Positions 10,747-19,299 of a stretch of DNA of 47,890 nucleotides are shown one piece after another (the stretch's first letter is position 1; every line of letters begins with the position of its first letter). Source of the stretch: an uncultured beta proteobacterium. Lineage in GTDB: Bacteria; Pseudomonadota; Gammaproteobacteria; Burkholderiales; Burkholderiaceae_C. The DNA lies in the NCBI GenBank assembly GCA_903894475.1, contig CAITQH010000159.1:1-47890 (forward strand). The letters are read 5' to 3'. A model generated the notes under the pieces. The model saw nothing but the letters and a program-made list of their open reading frames with translations. It was not told the DNA's origin and did no database searches. Both the position numbers and the translations under genes were made by a program.

Positions 10747-11535
10747 TCAGTGTCCTGTCCAGTTGGGTTTGCGCTTTTCCTGAAAAGCTTTCTGTCCTTC
10801 CCTGGCGTCTTCGGTCAGGGTAAACAGGGCAATTTGGCTCTCGGTAAAAGACATCGACTCCTCGAACGCCATCGCCTCCACTTTCTTCAGGGTGTACAGG
10901 CCGCGCCGGATCGCAGCCGGCGACTTGTCCAGCAGTCGCTCGATCAGCCACTGCAATTTCATGTCAACATCATCGTCCACATAGTTGACCAAGCCCACTT
11001 CGAGCGCCTGCGCAGCCGTGATCGGCTCACCCGTCAGGCACATCTCGCTCAAGGTGCGCCGCGGGATCAAATGCTGCAGCACGCTGAGCACCTGCGCCGG
11101 AAAGACGCCAACCTTCACCTCGGGCAAACCAAACACGGCGTGACGCGCTGCCACCGCCATGTCGCACATCGACATCAAGCCCATGCCGCCGGCCATGCAA
11201 GCCCCGTTGACACGGGCAATCAGAGGCACGTAACTGGCACGGGCCACGCGCAGCAGTTGCGCCAGATGGCCGTGCGGCTCTGAATAATCGGTGGTAAAGG
11301 CCTGCGCCGACTGCAGATCGGCACCGGAACAGAAGGCCTTGGTTCCAGCACCGGTGATCACGATGGCGCGAATGTCACGCTCCGCCTGCGCTGCCGAAAT
11401 CGCTTGCGTCATGCCGGCAAGCACCGCGTGGCTCATGGCATTGCGCCGCTCCTCGCGGCTGATGGTCAGCCACAAGACAGGCCCGCGCTGCTCCACAACA
11501 AGCTCTGCTGTCGACGAAGTAAGGGATGGTTTCAC
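10747..11535 (-). CDS. Enoyl-CoA hydratase/isomerase (crotonase) family protein
   Basis: A 262-residue crotonase-fold protein. Seen: the N-terminal strand VLWLTISREERRNAMS, the CoA-binding and oxyanion region AFCSGADLQ, the second oxyanion turn NGACMAGGMGLMSMCDMAVA, and FGLPEVKVGVFPAQVL. The Glu present in classical hydratases after the GGG turn is Gly here, while the second catalytic Glu (in LPEV) is kept, as in methylglutaconyl-CoA hydratase-like members. I place the start at GTG 11535, preceded by AGGAGAG at a good distance; no suitable ATG exists. It probably acts in branched-chain or isoprenoid acyl-CoA breakdown, but the substrate is unproven. Its gene is divergent from the Mla-type operon (62-base gap). 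Confidence 0.82.
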   Translation of the reverse strand: MKPSLTSSTAELVVEQRGPVLWLTISREERRNAMSHAVLAGMTQAISAAQAERDIRAIVITGAGTKAFCSGADLQSAQAFTTDYSEPHGHLAQLLRVARASYVPLIARVNGACMAGGMGLMSMCDMAVAARHAVFGLPEVKVGVFPAQVLSVLQHLIPRRTLSEMCLTGEPITAAQALEVGLVNYVDDDVDMKLQWLIERLLDKSPAAIRRGLYTLKKVEAMAFEESMSFTESQIALFTLTEDAREGQKAFQEKRKPNWTGH

Positions 11536-11597
11536 TTGTCTCTCCTGTTTGCCGCATTTTGCCGCAAGCCCGTTGCCGTTCGCGTTACGATGTCCGG

Positions 11598-12728
11598 ATG
11601 GTCGAGAAAAGCCCTCACATCGCACGCCAGCACATGCCCGATGGCGGGCGTGTGCTGCTGTCGGGCTGCTGGACTGCGGCACGACTGGCGGAGCCGCAAA
11701 GCTGGAACTCCATTGAATTGACAATGGCGGACTGCGCCGCATCGGGCGAAGCCCCATTGACCTGGGACCTGCGCAAACTGCAAAAACTCGACCATACCGG
11801 TGCCCAGCTCTTGTGGAATGCCTGGGGTCGGCAATGGCCAGAGAACCTGTTGTTGCTCGAAGCACAGCGCCCGATGCTTGAACGGGTCGCCCATTACGCC
11901 ATCAAGGCCCCGGTGCCTACGCGGAAAACGCTATGGCAACTTTTCCTGATGCTCGGCGAGCGCCTGCTGGTGCTGCTCGACCACCTCAAATATCTCACTC
12001 GCCTGACCGGTCAACTGCTGCTCGACAGTGTCAAGCTGGCAGGCAAGCCGAGTCAGGGACCCTGGCGCGACGTATCGGGCCATCTGTACCACGTGGGAGC
12101 CACCGCCCTGCCGATCACGGCACTGGTGGGCTTTTTGATTGGCGTGGTGCTGGCCTACCTGATGTCACAGCAACTGCGACAGTTTGGCGCCGACGCGTTC
12201 ATCGTCAACATCCTTGGCATCGCCCTGATCCGCGAACTCGGGCCGGTGCTGGCCGCGATCCTGATTGCCGGGCGCTCGGGCTCTGCCATTACGGCGCAGA
12301 TCGGTGTCATGCGGGTCACCGAGGAACTCGACGCCATGCGCGTCATGGGCATCGCCAAGGGCTATCGCCTGGTGCTGCCGCGCGCCATTGCGATGGCCAT
12401 TGCCATGCCACTGCTGACGATCTGGACCACACTGGCTGCGCTGCTGGGCGGCATGCTGGCCTCCGACCTGGTAATGGGAGTGACCCCGGCCTACTTCTTT
12501 GAGGCCCTGCCGCGCGCCGTCCAGGTCTCCAACCTGGCTCTGGCCGTTGGCAAATCGGTCGTCTTCGGCCTGCTCATCGCGCTGATCGGCTGCCACTATG
12601 GCCTGCGCGTCAAACCCAACACCGAGAGCCTGGGCCAGGGCACCACCGCCTCGGTCGTGACATCGATCACGATGGTGATTCTGGTCGATGCCCTGTTTGC
12701 CGTCGTCTTCAAGAACATCGGTATATGA
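11598..12728 (+). CDS. STAS-MlaE fusion, ABC lipid transporter permease
   Basis: A 376-residue protein with two parts. Residues about 10-105 look like a STAS/MlaB-like domain (GRVLLSGCWTAA, WDLRKLQKLDHTGAQLLWNAW). Residues about 130-376 are an MlaE-type permease with about five helices and the family core (IVNILGIALIRELGPVLAA, GRSGSAITAQIGVMRVTEEL). In E. coli MlaB and MlaE are separate; fusions are common in betaproteobacteria. With the next three genes it forms a transporter moving phospholipids or other hydrophobic molecules between the membranes. I prefer the ATG at 11598; the frame is open back to 11526, but that would overlap the divergent gene. Confidence 0.85.
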   Translation: MVEKSPHIARQHMPDGGRVLLSGCWTAARLAEPQSWNSIELTMADCAASGEAPLTWDLRKLQKLDHTGAQLLWNAWGRQWPENLLLLEAQRPMLERVAHYAIKAPVPTRKTLWQLFLMLGERLLVLLDHLKYLTRLTGQLLLDSVKLAGKPSQGPWRDVSGHLYHVGATALPITALVGFLIGVVLAYLMSQQLRQFGADAFIVNILGIALIRELGPVLAAILIAGRSGSAITAQIGVMRVTEELDAMRVMGIAKGYRLVLPRAIAMAIAMPLLTIWTTLAALLGGMLASDLVMGVTPAYFFEALPRAVQVSNLALAVGKSVVFGLLIALIGCHYGLRVKPNTESLGQGTTASVVTSITMVILVDALFAVVFKNIGI

Positions 12729-13522
12729 ACCAGACCACGGCACCCGTCATCAAGATCCACAAACTCTGGTCTGTGTTTCACAATGCCGGGCATGCCTCGG
12801 TGATTCACCAGGACCTTGATCTGAGCGTCAAAGCAGGAGAGTTCCTGTCCATCGTTGGTGGCTCCGGCAGCGGCAAGACGGTGTTGCTGCGCCAGATCCT
12901 CGGGCTCGAAACGCCCGAGCGCGGACGCGTCACCGTGCTGGGCCGCCCGGCGGCCGAAATGGGGGCTGAAGGCGCTGCCAGCCGGGTTGGCATGCTGTTC
13001 CAGCACGGCGCCCTGTTCTCGGCCTTCACGGTGCTGGAGAACATCGCCTTCGCCCTGCGAGAGCTCAAGACCCTGCCCGCTGCGCTGATCCGCGACGCAG
13101 CCATGGTCAAGCTGCAGATGGTCGGGCTGGACCCATCGCAGGCGCACAAGATGCCCTCCGATCTGTCCGGCGGCATGGTCAAGCGCGTGGCACTGGCGCG
13201 TGCGCTGGTGATGGACCCGCCGCTCCTGCTGCTCGATGAACCCACCGCCGGGCTCGATCCCGACAGCGCCGACGCCTTTTGCGCCCTGCTGCGCTCGCTG
13301 CACCGCGAGCTCGGCCTGACGGTGCTGATGGTGACGCATGATCTCGATACGCTGTTTGAACTCAGCACCCGCATCGCGGTGGTGGCCGACAAACACATCG
13401 TTGTCAGCGGCACCGCCAGCGAGGTGCTGGCCAGCGCCCACCCTTTTGTCGTTGACTTTTTTCAGGGCGCACGCGGCCAGCGCGCCGCCGCCTTGTTGCA
13501 ACCAACAACAGTGCCGGTGTAA
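12725..13522 (+). CDS. MlaF-type ABC transporter ATP-binding protein
   Basis: A 265-residue ABC ATPase. Walker A is GGSGSGKTVLLRQILG (about residues 43-58), the signature is LSGGMVKRVALARAL, and Walker B with catalytic Glu is LLLLDEPTAGLDPDSA, followed by the H-loop MVTHDLDTL. LSGGM rather than LSGGQ is usual in the Mla/Ttg2A group. It energises the permease encoded just upstream, whose stop codon it overlaps by 4 bases. The C-terminal segment SAHPFVVDFFQG is the usual tail for this group. Confidence 0.92.
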   Translation: MNQTTAPVIKIHKLWSVFHNAGHASVIHQDLDLSVKAGEFLSIVGGSGSGKTVLLRQILGLETPERGRVTVLGRPAAEMGAEGAASRVGMLFQHGALFSAFTVLENIAFALRELKTLPAALIRDAAMVKLQMVGLDPSQAHKMPSDLSGGMVKRVALARALVMDPPLLLLDEPTAGLDPDSADAFCALLRSLHRELGLTVLMVTHDLDTLFELSTRIAVVADKHIVVSGTASEVLASAHPFVVDFFQGARGQRAAALLQPTTVPV

Positions 13523-13543
13523 AAAGGGAACCTGAGGAACAAA

Positions 13544-14509
13544 ATGGAAAACAAATCCCACGCCCTGGCTGCCGGCACCTTTGTGTTGTTGCTGACGGCA
13601 CTGCTGATCGCGCTGGCGGTATGGCTGACACGCGACAGCCGCCAGTTTCGCGTCTTTGAACTTGCCAGCAGCAGCGCCGTCACCGGGCTGCAGCCGCAGG
13701 CCTCGGTGCGCTTCAAGGGTGTCCCGGTGGGCAAGGTCACCGCCATTGAACTCGATCCGCAGGTCAGTGGCCAGGTCCTGGTCCGCATCGCCATCAACGA
13801 GCAGGCACCCATCACATCATCGACCTTCGCCACGTTGGGCTTTCAGGGCGTCACCGGTCTGGCCTTCGTCCAACTCGATGACAGCGGCGACTCGCACGAA
13901 ATGCTTCAATCCAGCGAACGCAGACCGCAGCGCATTCCGATGCGACCGAGCCTGCTCTCCAAACTGTCCGATCAGGGGGTGCAGATCCTGTCGCAACTGG
14001 AGGAAGCGACGCGTCGCGTCAACCTGCTGCTGGCCCCGGCCAACCAGCAAAACCTGATGTCGGCCATTGCCAGTCTGGGTCAGGCTGCCAGCGGCATCAG
14101 CAAGTTCACTGGCTCATCTTCCGAGGCATTGCCGCAGCTTGTGCAGGAGGCCAACGCGACGCTGAAGATCGTCAAGGACACTTCCGTGCGGGTCGGCGAG
14201 AGCGCCGACGAAGCGCGCCTGTCAGCGCGCGCCTTCCGGGCAGTGACGGAACGAATGAATGAAACCGGAGGCACACTCGACCAGATTGCCAATGGCAGCC
14301 AGACGCTCGAGCGCAGCGGCCAGAATCTGAACAGCAGCACCCTGCCGCGTGCCAACCGCGCGCTGGAAGACGCCGCACGCAGCGCGCGCCAGCTCGGACG
14401 CGCCGCCAGCAGCGTCAGCGAGAACCCGCAGTCGCTGCTCTTTGGCAAAACGACGCCAGAGCCGGGCCCCGGAGAACCGGGCTTTGCCGCCAACCCAAGC
14501 AAACCATGA
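13544..14509 (+). CDS. MCE-domain (MlaD/PqiB-like) substrate-binding protein
   Basis: A 321-residue protein with one N-terminal transmembrane anchor (about residues 8-28, ALAAGTFVLLLTALLIALAVWL) and then an MCE domain (VTGLQPQASVRFKGVPVGKVTAIELDP to FQGVTGLAFVQLDD, about 45-120). The second half (about 145-290) is a long helical region rich in Ala, Ser and Gln. Such proteins form hexameric rings that carry hydrophobic cargo through the periplasm. The gene lies 21 bases after the ATPase gene and overlaps the next gene by 4 bases. Confidence 0.88.
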   Translation: MENKSHALAAGTFVLLLTALLIALAVWLTRDSRQFRVFELASSSAVTGLQPQASVRFKGVPVGKVTAIELDPQVSGQVLVRIAINEQAPITSSTFATLGFQGVTGLAFVQLDDSGDSHEMLQSSERRPQRIPMRPSLLSKLSDQGVQILSQLEEATRRVNLLLAPANQQNLMSAIASLGQAASGISKFTGSSSEALPQLVQEANATLKIVKDTSVRVGESADEARLSARAFRAVTERMNETGGTLDQIANGSQTLERSGQNLNSSTLPRANRALEDAARSARQLGRAASSVSENPQSLLFGKTTPEPGPGEPGFAANPSKP

Positions 14510-15138
14510 AGAACACCATGCAAAGAGTTTCGTTTGTCCTGCTCCTGATCCTGGCGCTCTCAGGCTGCGCCCTGAAAAACCCGGCACCGCGCGTCGCGGT
14601 TTATGACTTTGGCCCGGGACCACTGAACAGTACCGCGCCCACTCCAGGCAAGGCCTTGCCCACCTTGCTGCTGGAAATGCTGGAAGCCCCTGCCGCCCTG
14701 GACAGCACAGCCGTGCTGTACCGCCTCGCTTACGCCGACAGCCAGCAGTTGCGCCCCTACACGCTGGCCCGCTGGAGCATGACGCCATCGCAATTGTTAC
14801 GCCAACACTTGCGGCAGCAACTCGGCCAGCAGCGCGCGCTGCTCAACTCCGGCGATAGCGCCGGACCCAACGCCGCCAAACCGCTGCTGCTGCAGCTTGA
14901 GCTCGAGGAGTTCAGCCAAATGTTCGAGAGCGCCAACAAAAGCACCGGTTTGCTGCGACTGCGCGCCACGCTGACGCGCCCCGAAACCAGGGGCAGCCAA
15001 TGGCTGGCGCAGCGCAGTCTGACGGTGCAACGCAGCGCTGCCACAGCCGACGCGGCGGGCGGCGTGCAAGCTCTGGCCGCCGCCGCCGAGGCCGCCGCTC
15101 AGGAGCTGGACCAGTGGCTAAAGGAGTTCGAAAGATAA
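14506..15138 (+). CDS. ABC-type transport auxiliary lipoprotein
   Basis: A 210-residue lipoprotein: a short hydrophobic segment ends in the lipobox LSGC (Cys about residue 22), followed by KNPAPRVAVYDFGPGP, which fits the PqiC/ABC-type transport auxiliary lipoprotein family (PF03886-like). It probably sits in the outer membrane as the end point of the MCE transport bridge. A second ATG four codons in (MQRVSF) could be the true start. It is the last gene of the operon; no strong terminator is visible before the following FNR-like box. Confidence 0.8.
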   Translation: MKNTMQRVSFVLLLILALSGCALKNPAPRVAVYDFGPGPLNSTAPTPGKALPTLLLEMLEAPAALDSTAVLYRLAYADSQQLRPYTLARWSMTPSQLLRQHLRQQLGQQRALLNSGDSAGPNAAKPLLLQLELEEFSQMFESANKSTGLLRLRATLTRPETRGSQWLAQRSLTVQRSAATADAAGGVQALAAAAEAAAQELDQWLKEFER

Positions 15139-15200
15139 CCCGGATCGAGTCCCGACGCTGGCAAGAATGCAACAGGTCCGTGGCAAACCTGAAAATTCAT

Positions 15201-15214
15201 TTGATTTAGATCAA
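15201..15214. promoter_or_regulatory. FNR box upstream of the MtrC-MtrA-MtrB operon
   Basis: TTGATTTAGATCAA is a perfect match to the FNR-family consensus TTGAT-N4-ATCAA. It lies 133 bases before the ATG of the first cytochrome gene of the island, suggesting activation when oxygen is low. Confidence 0.8.
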
Positions 15215-15347
15215 CCAGAGCCGATACCATTGCCTTCTGCTGATAGGAAAAAGTAGCTGAAGGTTTATCCTCTGGACCAAGTGAGCCCTGAGTTAATACT
15301 TAGGGCAACCTGAAAGTGGATGAAACCGTAACCTGAAAGGCTTTGAA

Positions 15348-15686
15348 ATGAAATTGACAAAACTCGCAGCGTCCCTCGCCATCGCGGCGCTGGCTGGATT
15401 TTCGACCCATACCTTCGCGGCGGTTGACGCCGATGCAGCGCAGGCCTTGTTCAAGAAGAACAAATGCAATACCTGCCATGACGTCGACAAGGTTAAAAAG
15501 GGCCCGTCCCTGAAGAGTATCGCTGCCAAATACAAGGGCAAGGCCGACGGCCAGGCCACCATCGTCAAGGCGATCACGACCGGCCCCAAGGTCAAGACGC
15601 CTGACGGCGAAGAAGAACACAAGATTCTTGACTCCAAGGATGCAGGCGCACAGAAGAACCTGGCCGACTGGGTTCTGGCGCAGTAA
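15348..15686 (+). CDS. Periplasmic monoheme cytochrome c without internal methionine
   Basis: A 112-residue class I-like cytochrome c. It has a signal peptide (cleavage probably after about residue 25, HTFAA) and one heme motif CNTCH (Cys40, Cys43, His44). Class I cytochromes normally use a Met as the sixth iron ligand, but the mature part has no Met at all; the only other His is His91 in DGEEEHKILD. The ligand is therefore probably His91, or the site is open. It heads the MtrC-MtrA-MtrB run and may shuttle electrons to MtrA, a role like that proposed for MtoD of iron-oxidising betaproteobacteria (inference). The gap to the next gene is 133 bases. Confidence 0.88.
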   Translation: MKLTKLAASLAIAALAGFSTHTFAAVDADAAQALFKKNKCNTCHDVDKVKKGPSLKSIAAKYKGKADGQATIVKAITTGPKVKTPDGEEEHKILDSKDAGAQKNLADWVLAQ

Positions 15687-15819
15687 GCACTGGCAAGCCC
15701 TGCCGCCTCCAGAATGGTTCAATAATGTCTGGAATGAATTGCAGAGAAGTAACGGTATCGCGCTAACGGCTTTCAGCAGTTCGTGTCGTGTCGTTTAACC
15801 GGAAAACGACGGAGAAGAG

Positions 15820-18336
15820 ATGAAACATTCATTGGCTCGTTGGGGATTGGTGGGTATTTTGTTGGCTGCCGTTGCCGGTTGTGGCGGCGGTGGTGGCAAT
15901 GGGACATTGGCAACCGCGCCACTGGTACCGGTTGTTGCTGCCAATAGCGCTATTGCGACAGCCAGTGCGCTGACTGCAAACGACACAGCGACCAACTCTG
16001 CGGCACCCTTCACGGTGCCGCAAAGTGCCGGCATAGCGGCGGTCGTTGTCAACGGCCCGCCCAAGATCAACTTTGCCGTGTTCTCTGACGGGGCGATCAA
16101 AGCCGGTCTGAAGGTCACGGACCTCAGCGTCGCCATTGCCAAACTGGTCCCAGGCACCAATGGCGACCCGGACCAGTGGGTCAACTACATCTACCGCAAG
16201 GAAACCGCAAGCGCTGGTGTCGGTCCTGGCGGCCAGCCCGTGCTCGCCAGCGCCATGCAGGCGACCACTGATCCAAAACAGACCGATGCCGCTCTGCTGG
16301 CAACGCAACTGGTTTACAACGCCGACGGCTACTACACGTATACCTTCAAGACCAACATCCAGGACCCGACTCAGACCAATGGCGTCGTTTTTGAGCCGAC
16401 GCGAACCCACCGCGTCGCCATTCAACTAAGTTACTTAAACGCTGCGGGCAAGACGATCCTGGTCAATCCCTACATCGACTTTACGCTGGACGCTACGGGC
16501 AAATCGGTTCTGGTCACCGATCCGGCGAAAACCCGCAAGATGACTGATGTGGCAACCTGCAACAATTGCCACGACAAATTGGGCCTGCATGGTGGCGGCC
16601 GCGTCGATACTCAGTATTGCGTGATGTGCCACAACCCTGGCACCACCGATGCGAACAGCGGCAATGTCCTGAATCTTGCCACCATGGTGCACAAGATCCA
16701 TGCTGGCAGACTACTCTACAGCCAGTTGGCGGCAGGTGGTGAGGACTACACCATCTGGGGCTATCAGGACAGCAAGAACAGTTACGCGGATGTCGGATTT
16801 CCGCAAGATCTGCGCAACTGCTCTGTCTGCCATTCGGGTGCCAATCCGGCAACACCGCAGGGCGACAACTGGAAGACCCAGCCGAGCAAGGAAGCGTGCC
16901 TGACCTGCCATGCCAACAATGCGGGCTCGCTATGGGATACCAACCACAAGGTCATCGCCGGCCTGTTTGTTGGTGCCGGTGCGTCGGCCAAGGCGTTGCC
17001 CAATGCACAATGTGCCCGCTGCCACGGTGCCGGATCTGTGGTCTCGCCTGAGAGTGTGCACTGGAATCAGGTCCAGGCGAACGCCGCAAAATATAAGATG
17101 AACATCGAGAGCGTGGCCTTCAACGACACAGCTGATCACAAGGCGCGCAGCGTCACGGTGAAGTACTTCCTGGCCGATCCGACCAACAGCAATACCGCCT
17201 ACAACCTGGTGACACCGGACTGCACCGGCAGTGGAGCGACTCTGGCTTGTTCGACCAATACAAAGTTCGGTAATCTGCGTTTCTACCTGGCCTACCAGAA
17301 CATGGTCGGTCAGCTTGATGCGGTGACCGAGTATTCAGCCTACAACAATGGCGGCAGCACGGCCAATGCCTACGCCTACAAGGGCAGCAACGACGGAGCC
17401 AACCACTACACGGTTAGCCTCCCGGTGCCCGATGACAGCGCCATTGCGGTTGCCAAGGGCACGGCGCGCGTCGTTAGCATCGGCCAGGTCAAGGAACACA
17501 TGCTGGCCGCCGGTGCCGGGACAACACCGCGGCCTGAAGTCACACCAACCGTGCTGGTGAACACCGGTGTGCAGCACACTTACACGGAACTTGCCCTGAG
17601 CGGCAGCTTGCAGCCGCGCCGCAGCATTGTCGCAACCGAAAAGTGCAATGTCTGCCACGGTTTTCTGGGCACAACCTCGGGATCCAACACGCTGCCCAAC
17701 GGCTTCCACAGTGGTGCGCGCGACATCGTTGAAGCCTGCGTGACCTGCCACGACGCGAACCGCGCATCAACAACGCTCATGACGAATGGCATGGCCCTCA
17801 ACGAGTCCTACCAGTTCAAACGGATGATCCACGGCATCCATGGCAGTTCCAGGCGAGCCTATCCGTTCACAGCAGGCAACTCGGTGGTGGACGCCTTCAA
17901 TCTCGATGGAACGTCTATGACGGGAGGACCCTCGCTGTCGCAGCAGACGGACAGCACCGGTAAACCGATTGTGGTGACAAACTTTGCAGCCGAGGTCAAG
18001 TGGCCTGGCGCCAGCATGAACTGCAACGCCTGTCATGTCAACAACTCCTACAAGACCGACCTCGGTCCGCTGGGCGCAGTAGTGAAGAAGCCAGCAGGCG
18101 TCACCGATCCAAATCAGTGGTTGGTGATCTCGCCCAAGGCGGCTACCTGCACTTCGTGCCATGATGGCAAGACCGCCAGTGGCGGCTCTGTGATCGCCCA
18201 CGTGACCAATTTTGGTGGCGCCAGCTTTGGCGTCCTCACGCAAGCTGGTCTGGGCACCGTACCGCGCGAAAGCTGCAATGATTGCCACTCCAGTGGTGGC
18301 TTCAAGAGCGTAGACATCGTCCACGGTCTGAACTGA
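15820..18336 (+). CDS. mtrC: OmcA/MtrC-family decaheme outer-membrane lipoprotein (MtrC-like)
   Basis: An 838-residue lipoprotein with lipobox VAGC (Cys21) and a Gly-rich stretch after it. It has ten CxxCH motifs in two groups of five: CNNCH, CVMCH, CSVCH, CLTCH, CARCH (from residue 247) and CNVCH, CVTCH, CNACH, CTSCH, CNDCH (last at 819). These groups are separated and preceded by beta-rich stretches, the four-domain plan of MtrC/OmcA cell-surface cytochromes. Cys468 and Cys477 form a CX8C pair in the second beta domain, like the redox-active disulfide described in MtrC. It probably receives electrons from MtrA-MtrB and passes them to minerals, metals or shuttles outside the cell. The symbol is by family and context, not proven orthology. 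Confidence 0.9.
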   Translation: MKHSLARWGLVGILLAAVAGCGGGGGNGTLATAPLVPVVAANSAIATASALTANDTATNSAAPFTVPQSAGIAAVVVNGPPKINFAVFSDGAIKAGLKVTDLSVAIAKLVPGTNGDPDQWVNYIYRKETASAGVGPGGQPVLASAMQATTDPKQTDAALLATQLVYNADGYYTYTFKTNIQDPTQTNGVVFEPTRTHRVAIQLSYLNAAGKTILVNPYIDFTLDATGKSVLVTDPAKTRKMTDVATCNNCHDKLGLHGGGRVDTQYCVMCHNPGTTDANSGNVLNLATMVHKIHAGRLLYSQLAAGGEDYTIWGYQDSKNSYADVGFPQDLRNCSVCHSGANPATPQGDNWKTQPSKEACLTCHANNAGSLWDTNHKVIAGLFVGAGASAKALPNAQCARCHGAGSVVSPESVHWNQVQANAAKYKMNIESVAFNDTADHKARSVTVKYFLADPTNSNTAYNLVTPDCTGSGATLACSTNTKFGNLRFYLAYQNMVGQLDAVTEYSAYNNGGSTANAYAYKGSNDGANHYTVSLPVPDDSAIAVAKGTARVVSIGQVKEHMLAAGAGTTPRPEVTPTVLVNTGVQHTYTELALSGSLQPRRSIVATEKCNVCHGFLGTTSGSNTLPNGFHSGARDIVEACVTCHDANRASTTLMTNGMALNESYQFKRMIHGIHGSSRRAYPFTAGNSVVDAFNLDGTSMTGGPSLSQQTDSTGKPIVVTNFAAEVKWPGASMNCNACHVNNSYKTDLGPLGAVVKKPAGVTDPNQWLVISPKAATCTSCHDGKTASGGSVIAHVTNFGGASFGVLTQAGLGTVPRESCNDCHSSGGFKSVDIVHGLN

Positions 18337-18362
18337 GCGTCAAAATTTTGAAGGGGACTGGG

Positions 18363-19283
18363 ATGCAACTCAAGCGTTTATCGGCCATCTTTGGCCTGTG
18401 TCTGTGCGGACTGATAGGTGCCGCACAGGCTCAAGATCCGGTTGGGGCGGCATTGTGCGTCACCTGCCATGACGAGGACGATCGGCCCGACATCAGCAAG
18501 ACGGCACACGGATTCACTGCTGACAAGCGGGTGCCGGACTGCATCAGCTGCCACGGCCCGAGTCCGACCCACGCCAAGAAGCCGGCCGGCGTGCCGGTCC
18601 AGCCTCATCCGGATCGCATGTTTACGAAGAAGTCAACGCTGCCTGCGAGTGAGCGCAGCGCCGCCTGCCTGAGCTGCCACGTCAAAGATACCAAACGGGC
18701 GCTCTGGTCCGGCAGTCCGCATGAAGCTGCTGATGTAGCCTGCAGTGCCTGCCATAAGATACATGATAACCACGACAAGGTGCGCGAACGCGCGACGCAG
18801 GCCGAGGTCTGCTACACCTGCCATAAGGAGCAACGCGCGCAGATGAACCGGCCATCGCATCACCCGGTTCCGGAAGGCAAGATGGTTTGTTCTGATTGCC
18901 ACAACCCGCACGGCTCGGCCGGCCCCAAACTGCTCAAGCGCGACAGCATCAACGACACCTGCTACACCTGTCACGCTGAAAAGCGCGGCCCCTTGGTGCA
19001 CCAGCATGAACCGGTCACCGAAGATTGCACCAACTGCCATACGGTGCACGGCAGCGTAGTCTCGCCCCTGCTCAGAATGCGCCCACCGATACTCTGCCAG
19101 CAATGCCACACGCCGCACGCCACAGGTACCGTGGGCGCGATCGGCGCGCCCAGCGCAGGTGTCAGTGGCAAGAACACGATCAATCTCTGGCAAGGTCGCA
19201 GCTGCCTGAACTGCCACACGCAGATTCATGGGTCCAACAATCCATCGAGCACCAACTCGACATTACCGCTTTTCATGCGCTGA
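18363..19283 (+). CDS. mtrA: MtrA-like decaheme c-type cytochrome (DmsE family)
   Basis: A 306-residue periplasmic cytochrome with a signal peptide (cleavage near AQAQ, residues 21-24). It has ten CxxCH motifs at Cys32, 60, 102, 127, 150, 176, 200, 222, 245 and 281. Length and even spacing fit MtrA/PioA/MtoA, the heme wire that sits inside the MtrB barrel. The ATG at 18363 is chosen because a signal peptide follows and it starts soon after the mtrC-like stop (26 bases); the frame is open upstream but not meaningful. The frame ends 16 bases before the mtrB-like start. Confidence 0.93.
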   Translation: MQLKRLSAIFGLCLCGLIGAAQAQDPVGAALCVTCHDEDDRPDISKTAHGFTADKRVPDCISCHGPSPTHAKKPAGVPVQPHPDRMFTKKSTLPASERSAACLSCHVKDTKRALWSGSPHEAADVACSACHKIHDNHDKVRERATQAEVCYTCHKEQRAQMNRPSHHPVPEGKMVCSDCHNPHGSAGPKLLKRDSINDTCYTCHAEKRGPLVHQHEPVTEDCTNCHTVHGSVVSPLLRMRPPILCQQCHTPHATGTVGAIGAPSAGVSGKNTINLWQGRSCLNCHTQIHGSNNPSSTNSTLPLFMR

Positions 19284-19299
19284 GGCACGGAGAAAAATC

